A DNA stretch of 64,000 bases from Hydrogenophaga sp. PAMC20947 (GTDB lineage: Bacteria; Pseudomonadota; Gammaproteobacteria; Burkholderiales; Burkholderiaceae_C), in contig NZ_CP039252.1 in NCBI RefSeq assembly GCF_004795855.1, forward strand, positions 868,001 through 932,000. The letters are read 5' to 3'. Both the position numbers and the translations under genes were made by a program. This document shows positions 59,297 through 64,000 of this stretch, piece after piece. Below the pieces are notes generated by a model. That model did no database searches, was not told where the DNA came from, and saw only the letters and a program-made list of their open reading frames with translations. Numbering within the stretch: the stretch's first letter is position 1; each line of letters opens with the position of its first letter.

Positions 59297-60073
59297 ATGA
59301 GCAACCCCCCCATCGCCAAAGCCGATCTCATCGAAGGCATGGCCAAAGGCATGGCGGTGCTGGAGAGCTTCGATACCGAGCGCCAGCGGCTCAACGCCAC
59401 ACAGGCGGCCGGGCGGGCCGGGCTCACGCGAGCAGCGGCCCGCCGCCATTTGCTCACGCTGGCCCACCTGGGCTACCTCGATACCGATGGCAGCCATTAC
59501 TGGTTGTCTGCCAAAGTGTTGCGCTTCTCGGGCAGTTACCTGGCATCGGCGCGCTTGCCGCGCTTGCTGCAGCCCACGCTGAACCGCCTGGCCGCACAAA
59601 CCCGTGAATCGTTTTCAGCGGTGGTGCTCGATGGCGACGAGGTGGTGATCGTCGCCCGTAGCGCTTCGGTGGGTGGGCAACGCTTGATGGCCTACGGCTT
59701 GCACTTGGGCGCGCGCCTGCCTGTGCACGCCACGTCCACCGGTCGCGTGTTGCTGGCCGCCATGCCACGCGCCGAATTCAGTGTCTGGCTCAAAGGTCGC
59801 GAACTGGCGCGGCTCACGCCCAGAACGATCGTGGACCACAAAGCCTTTCGCGCCTCGATCACCCAGATACGCGCCGATGACTTGGCGCTGGCCAGCGAAG
59901 AGCACGAGCTGGGGGTGCACGCGCTAGCCGTACCGCTGCGCAACATGAAAGGCCAGACGGTGGCAGCGCTGAACGTGGTTGCTGCGCCTGAGCGGCTGGC
60001 GCCAGAGGTGCTGCGCAAGGATCTGTTGCCGCTGCTGCAGGAGGCGGCGCGGGAGTTGCGGTCATTGCTTTGA
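59297..60073 (+). CDS. IclR-family regulator of pobA (PobR/PcaR-like)
   Basis: 258 residues from ATG 59297 with GGAGC upstream. The winged helix-turn-helix is at residues about 25-75 (LNATQAAGRAGLTRAAARRH). The IclR ligand domain contains VVLDGDEVVIVARSAS and LPVHATSTGRVLLAAM, and the tail ends LPLLQEAARELRSLL. Divergent from pobA, so it very likely regulates it in response to 4-hydroxybenzoate. Confidence 0.9.
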   Translation: MSNPPIAKADLIEGMAKGMAVLESFDTERQRLNATQAAGRAGLTRAAARRHLLTLAHLGYLDTDGSHYWLSAKVLRFSGSYLASARLPRLLQPTLNRLAAQTRESFSAVVLDGDEVVIVARSASVGGQRLMAYGLHLGARLPVHATSTGRVLLAAMPRAEFSVWLKGRELARLTPRTIVDHKAFRASITQIRADDLALASEEHELGVHALAVPLRNMKGQTVAALNVVAAPERLAPEVLRKDLLPLLQEAARELRSLL

Positions 60074-60203
60074 TGAAGTGAAAGGAGGGTGGCCAGTTGA
60101 CTGCGCCGATCAACGAATCGGCAGCCGCCATCGGCAGCCAAATGCAGTCCCACTTAGAGGGTCGCAGGACCGAAGCGGGGATGCGCAGCCGCCAGAGACG
60201 GAC

Positions 60204-61277
60204 TCACGCAGCCTTCTGGTCTTCCATGGTGATGCCGATGCCATCCGGGCTCGCCAGGCGCGTCCGGGCAAAGGCTTCGGGCTGGTTTTCGGCCAGCCAA
60301 TCCAGAATGGCCTCCCGGATTTCGCATCTCAGGTCAAACAGGGTTGGTGAATCTTTGGCGCTCATCAACAAGCGAACTTCGATGGCGTCGCGCTGGGTAT
60401 CGGTCACCTGGGTCACTTGAACCCGCCCATCCCACAGGCGGTTGGCTTTGATCAAGCGTTCATATTCCTGCCGGATGGGCCCAATGCGGGTGCTCGGATC
60501 CAGATACAGCTTGACCGCGCCAAGCAATTGTGCGGTCGATTTGGTCCAGTTTTGGAATGGCTTCTCGAGGAAGTAACTGGTGGGCACGATCAAGCGGCGT
60601 TCGTCCCAGATTTTCACCACCACATAGGTGGTGTGAATGTCTTCAATCCAGCCCCATTCACCCTCCACGATCACCACATCGTCGATGTTGATCGGTTCTG
60701 TAAGCGCCATTTGTATGCCCGCAATCAGCGACTTGAGCGCGGGCTGCGCCGCAGCCCCCACCGCCAAGCCCGCAAGGCCAGCCGAAGCGACCAGCGTCAC
60801 GCCAATATCCCGCACACCGGGGATAGACAGCAGCACCAGCCCAACCACTACAAACACCACAATGAAGGTGGCGAGCCGGTTGAGCATGGTCAGCTTGGTG
60901 CGCTTGCGCCGAGCCTTGAGGGTGTCTTCAACCGTTGTGTTTGCCCGCAACTTCATGGTTTCGACCAAGGCGCGCAAGATGGCCAACACCATCCACCCCA
61001 CCAGTATCGGCATCACAAAGCTGGCCACCTTGGCCCACACCGCCTCCAGCATCGGAACCTCCCTGGCCACCAACACCAGCGCAAGCGCGACCAGCGAAAC
61101 CCGGGTTGGGCTCGACAAGCGCTTGAGGAGCACGCCATCGCTCTCGCTGTCGCTGCGCTCGGCAAACCGCTTCATGATCCGGAAAACCACCGCGTGCAAA
61201 ACCAGTGCAATGCCCACCGCCAAAGCGGCGGCGATCAAGGCCGTGAGCGGGTCGGGCAGTAGGATGGTGAGGGGCAC
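60204..61277 (-). CDS. MscS-type mechanosensitive channel
   Basis: 357 residues from a GTG at 61277. Membrane helices near residues 9-35, 60-80 and 95-115 precede the MscS core: VTLVASAGLAGLAVGAAAQP (the pore helix region with its Ala/Gly pattern) and PINIDDVVIVEGEWGWIEDI. A cytoplasmic vestibule with IVPTSYFLEKPFQNWTK follows. Small-conductance osmotic valve. The 130 bases between it and the IclR gene hold nothing notable. Confidence 0.92.
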   Translation of the reverse strand: MPLTILLPDPLTALIAAALAVGIALVLHAVVFRIMKRFAERSDSESDGVLLKRLSSPTRVSLVALALVLVAREVPMLEAVWAKVASFVMPILVGWMVLAILRALVETMKLRANTTVEDTLKARRKRTKLTMLNRLATFIVVFVVVGLVLLSIPGVRDIGVTLVASAGLAGLAVGAAAQPALKSLIAGIQMALTEPINIDDVVIVEGEWGWIEDIHTTYVVVKIWDERRLIVPTSYFLEKPFQNWTKSTAQLLGAVKLYLDPSTRIGPIRQEYERLIKANRLWDGRVQVTQVTDTQRDAIEVRLLMSAKDSPTLFDLRCEIREAILDWLAENQPEAFARTRLASPDGIGITMEDQKAA

Positions 61278-61488
61278 AGTCGGTTCCTAATGGTCAGGCT
61301 TTGTCTTTTGCATTCAACGAAAAATTGAATGCAATGCGTCTCTTTGGGTGTTGGTGTGGTGAGGTGAGGTGAGCAGGGTCCACTGTAGCCGCTTGCGCTT
61401 TTTGACCAAAAGGCGGTGGCCTGACCCCACATTCGTGTGGCAGTGACCCGCAGCGTGTGCATGGGCGGGCGGTGGCGCATGCCTCTGG
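61278..61488. other. Interval between mscS and the IclR remnant
   Basis: No gene. It has AT-rich sequence just upstream of the channel start (AATTGAATGCAATGC), which probably holds the minus-strand promoter. The rest may be unrecognisable decay of the adjoining IclR-like gene. Confidence 0.5.
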
Positions 61489-61648
61489 CTTGCACGCCAC
61501 GCGTTCACCGTGTTTTTGGCAAACATGAAAGGCCAGATCGGGGCCGCATTGAATGCCGTGGCGGTTCCGGCGGGACTGGCGCCAGAGGGTGATGAAACGC
61601 GATCTATTGCCGCTGTTGCTGGACGCGGCCCGTGCGCTGCGGCTGTGA
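61489..61648 (+). pseudogene. C-terminal fragment of a second IclR-type regulator, frameshifted
   Basis: The frame reads LARHAFTVFLANMKGQ then AALNAVAVPAGLAPE, which aligns with the intact regulator upstream (LGVHALAVPLRNMKGQ, then AALNVVAAPERLAPE). One extra base near 61589 shifts the frame. The next frame reads KRDLLPLLLDAARALRL and stops at 61648, matching RKDLLPLLQEAARELRSLL. The start and DNA-binding part are gone. Confidence 0.8.
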
Positions 61649-61658
61649 GCGAGCAGGG

Positions 61659-63143
61659 TCAGGGGTGCCGCTCCATCCAGTCCACCAGGCGATGAAAGTT
61701 GCCGATCTCCATCGCCTTTGTCAGCTTGCCGTCGACGCAGCCCGATACGGTCGATATCAAAATGCGCGGGGGAAGGACTGGTTCGGAGGGTTGAAACAGC
61801 ACTTCTGGAGACCCTCGGTGCGATACCCGGATGTCCATGATGACTGTATCGCCGGCCTCGACCGGAATTTCGCGCACGCGCGCTTCATCCGTTGGCTCGC
61901 TGAAGGAGTCGCTGTTCAGCGATGTCTGCTCAAGGTGCGAACCTTCGATGACCTTCAGGGAGGCGCCTTTCTGGAGGTACAGCAGCGCTTTGTAGACGCC
62001 GCCGTCATCGGTATTCCAATAGGTGGACTCGTCGCCGAGGTGGTGGCGGAACTTTCCTCTCAACAAATCCTTGTGCCAGTTCTGTGATCGGTTAATGGTG
62101 ATGTCCGACAGACCGATGGTTCGCACCCTGCCGCTTTTGACGGAAGCTGCGAGGAGGTCTAGGACCGCCTCATTTGTGGCCAGATTGGTGTGCAGCGATT
62201 CCAGTTCGGGAAAGCGGTGGAATCCAGCCAGGTGCAATGAGGACGGGTTGGAACGGGTGTTCTTGAAAAGCGCATGGTTGGCCAGAATCTGTGACCGTGC
62301 TTGGACGATCTCGTCCTGCGCGAACACGCCCCTCAAAACTGTGTATCCCTGCTCCTTGAGTTGCCGGACCTGTTGCGGGATCATCATCATGCGGTGGAGC
62401 CTTTCCCCAGGTTGGAAGCAGGGCGACGAATAAATCGTGCTGGGGGACTTCTGCAATTTGATCTGCAAACGCTCAATCTCATGCCTCTGCGCGAGGTCCT
62501 CGACATCTCCGTCGAAGGGGTGGTGTTCAACGACGACCTTGTGCACCGTCCTGCAAGTGAGCCGGTTGGACCTCCCCAGCTCGGGAACGATGACGTCGAC
62601 GTTGTTGTCGATGGTCTGGAAGTTCCTCAGGAGCTTCTCCGCGCCCTGCCGGCTGACGTAGTAGGCCGCGAATCCGTAGACTGAGGGGTCGTTCACAAAG
62701 ATGTCCAGCTCAGGACTTTGAAGAATCTCGTCCCGGAACGCCTTGTGCAGGTGGATGCGAAGCCAGTCGATGTCCGGCCGGCGCGAGATGGATTCGGCGA
62801 TCTCGCGCAGATGGCCACTGTCTTCCACATAGATGTCGTCCTCGAACACCATGGCGCCGTCGTGCACGCTGTTCAGCAGGTTTTGCCAGAGGCTGATATG
62901 ACTCAGCGTGCAGCACGCCTGTCCCTTTCTGCAGGCAGTGAGATAGCGTTCGGTAAAGCCGTAATCGGGGTGCTTGCTGATGAAATCGATCGCAGATGAC
63001 TCATTCTTCCAGTAGATGGCCGGCACAATTTCGACCGAATCAAACAGACGAAGTGAGTTCAGGGACTGCTGCAGGTTTTCGGCATCCTCTACCCGTTCAG
63101 GAACATCGGTCACTGCGAGGATGTAGGCGGCAAGGTTGGTCAT
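61659..63143 (-). CDS. GT25 glycosyltransferase - PhyH dioxygenase fusion
   Basis: 494 residues. Residues 1 to about 215 form a glycosyltransferase family 25 domain: AYILAVTDVPERV, CTLSHISLWQNLL and the acidic EDD at 101-103. Residues about 250-494 form a phytanoyl-CoA dioxygenase-like fold with H357-x-D359 in NWHKDL, distal H442 in VSHRGSPE and a nearby Arg for 2-oxoglutarate, so the iron site is complete. GT25 enzymes add sugars to lipopolysaccharide. The fusion suggests coupled glycosylation and hydroxylation, or oxidation of the same glycan. Confidence 0.82.
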   Translation of the reverse strand: MTNLAAYILAVTDVPERVEDAENLQQSLNSLRLFDSVEIVPAIYWKNESSAIDFISKHPDYGFTERYLTACRKGQACCTLSHISLWQNLLNSVHDGAMVFEDDIYVEDSGHLREIAESISRRPDIDWLRIHLHKAFRDEILQSPELDIFVNDPSVYGFAAYYVSRQGAEKLLRNFQTIDNNVDVIVPELGRSNRLTCRTVHKVVVEHHPFDGDVEDLAQRHEIERLQIKLQKSPSTIYSSPCFQPGERLHRMMMIPQQVRQLKEQGYTVLRGVFAQDEIVQARSQILANHALFKNTRSNPSSLHLAGFHRFPELESLHTNLATNEAVLDLLAASVKSGRVRTIGLSDITINRSQNWHKDLLRGKFRHHLGDESTYWNTDDGGVYKALLYLQKGASLKVIEGSHLEQTSLNSDSFSEPTDEARVREIPVEAGDTVIMDIRVSHRGSPEVLFQPSEPVLPPRILISTVSGCVDGKLTKAMEIGNFHRLVDWMERHP

Positions 63144-63658
63144 TGTTGGGCAGGTTGTGATCGAGTTGCGGCGGTGTGACCGATCGACATTTTATGCATG
63201 GAGCGATAGCCTCATCGGGGCGATCACCGCTCTCGGCCAAGGTGCCAAGGCATTGCTCGAGCAATTTCAGTTTCGCCAGCACCTCATCCGATCCGCTCTC
63301 AACCGCCACCTCACCCCTGACCCGGGTCGTGCAGCGGTCGACGATCTGGATGACGTGTTTCCAGTTTTTGTCCCCGACGGCGCTGCAGATGCCGCTCTCG
63401 CGGATGACGCAGCAGATGGGCCAAATCTGGGCCGCTGGCGGCGATTTCGCGTCTTCTTCCTGGCTGGGACGAACTTGCCAACTTTTCTTTCATGCTCAGC
63501 CCGTCGAAGTGACCCCGGCTTTCGGGCTCCTGGGCGATGCCCTGGCGGGCCATCGCAAAGGTGGCCGCACCGGGTAGGGTCCGGGCTTTGATGGTCAGGT
63601 TGCCGTCGCTGGACTTGGCGGTGTCCATGGTGGATTTGAGGCGTGTGGTTTTGCCCAT
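63097..63658 (-). pseudogene. Unknown gene, probably frameshifted
   Basis: One minus frame starting near 63658 reads MGKTTRLKSTMDTAKSSDGN, then TIKARTLPGAATFAMARQG and HFDGLSMKEKLASSS. A second frame then continues naturally as PICCVIRESGICSAVGDKNW, KHVIQIVDRCTTRVRG and VLAKLKLLEQCLGTLAESGD, down to a stop at 63097 inside the glycosyltransferase gene start. Both halves look protein-like, so one frameshift between 63490 and 63311 is likely. I do not recognise the family. A sequencing error is possible. Confidence 0.4.
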
Positions 63659-63706
63659 GGCGTGGCAGGACTTTCGCGAGTGGACTTGCGGCTCGTTTCT
63701 CTCCAC

Positions 63707-63932
63707 AAAGGACCCGTGCCGTGCCGTGCCTTTGGCATTCGATCCCCGCTCAGGGCGAGCTGGGTAAGATGGCGTGTCAAAGCCAACAAACGGGGCAGCA
63801 GCAGTTCAGTGCTGCGATTGCCGGCGGTTGCCCAAGCTGGAAATTCTGGGCCATGGCGCTGCGCTGCCGCGCCAGCGCTATGGTGGCTGAACGCCGTCGT
63901 GTGCGCCTCGCAATTTGTAGTCCGTTTATACG
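63707..63932. other. Interval upstream of the final gene
   Basis: No supported gene; frames across it are Arg/Pro-rich. It probably holds the promoter of the gene that starts at 63945. Confidence 0.4.
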
Positions 63933-63944
63933 AAGGAGCCTGCC

Positions 63945-64000
63945 ATGTCTCACCCGCAAGATGATCACCACAGCCACCCGCCCGGCGAGCCCGCGTGGAA
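63945..64000 (+). CDS. Start of a His-rich protein, truncated by the window end
   Basis: Eighteen codons are visible (MSHPQDDHHSHPPGEPAW) behind a strong ribosome-binding site, AAGGAG at 63933-63938. The His-rich start suggests metal binding. The rest lies outside the window, so no function is assigned. Confidence 0.6.
   Translation, partial: MSHPQDDHHSHPPGEPAW

Overview
The window reads as chromosome of a high-GC betaproteobacterium, most likely Burkholderiales/Comamonadaceae. The clearest sign is the gene order rodZ-ispG-hisS-(YfgM-like)-bamB-der-hfq-hflX-hflK-hflC-DUF2065-hisZ-purA, together with a pobA/IclR pair, a GspB/ExeA-like pair and a bactofilin. A Hydrogenophaga-like genus is a guess. 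I see no rRNA, tRNA, CRISPR array or intact insertion sequence.

Layout. 1-15.8 kb is a dense, mostly co-directional housekeeping block: isoprenoid (ispG), histidine (hisS, hisZ) and purine (purA, a phosphoribosyltransferase) metabolism, envelope assembly (rodZ, YfgM-like, bamB), GTPases (der, hflX), hfq, the HflKC complex and a cystathionine beta-lyase. 15.8-16.6 kb has no intact gene but holds a twice-frameshifted remnant of a TpsB/FhaC-type outer-membrane transporter. 16.6-25.7 kb carries mnmH, a TesA-like esterase divergent from a YbbA-like ATPase, rlmB, a sirtuin coupled to a small lipoprotein, a Yip1 protein, a split chromate transporter and a GAF-PAS histidine kinase with its receiver. 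25.8-32.9 kb is a fatty-acid/acyl-CoA region (SDR, nitrilase, FadJ-like protein, thiolase, acyl-CoA dehydrogenase, ABM protein). 32.9-36.7 kb is a four-gene Mla/Pqi-like lipid ABC transporter operon. 36.8-46.6 kb holds an alpha/beta-hydrolase-OsmC fusion, an ABC ATPase with an altered Walker B, a GspB/ExeA pair, a bactofilin, a YgiQ-type radical SAM protein, a TraB/GumN protein and a cold-shock/DUF1294 protein.

46.7-56.6 kb is the accessory core: a ParD-like/zeta-toxin pair with a candidate operator, then an adjacent pair of exported proteins. The first (799 aa) has a transglutaminase-like fold in which all three catalytic positions appear substituted. The second (1780 aa) has EPN-type repeats at a 117-residue period, discoidin-like regions and two MIDAS-containing VWA domains. 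The junction between them is an AT-rich patch in otherwise GC-rich DNA. This pair is my best candidate for an undescribed system. 56.7-61.7 kb returns to metabolism: a short CoA transferase, pobA and its divergent IclR regulator with a three-copy operator, an MscS channel and a decayed IclR fragment. 61.6-63.1 kb encodes a GT25 glycosyltransferase fused to a PhyH-type Fe(II)/2-oxoglutarate dioxygenase, a second unusual architecture. The last 0.9 kb holds a probably frameshifted unknown gene and the start of a His-rich protein that runs off the window.
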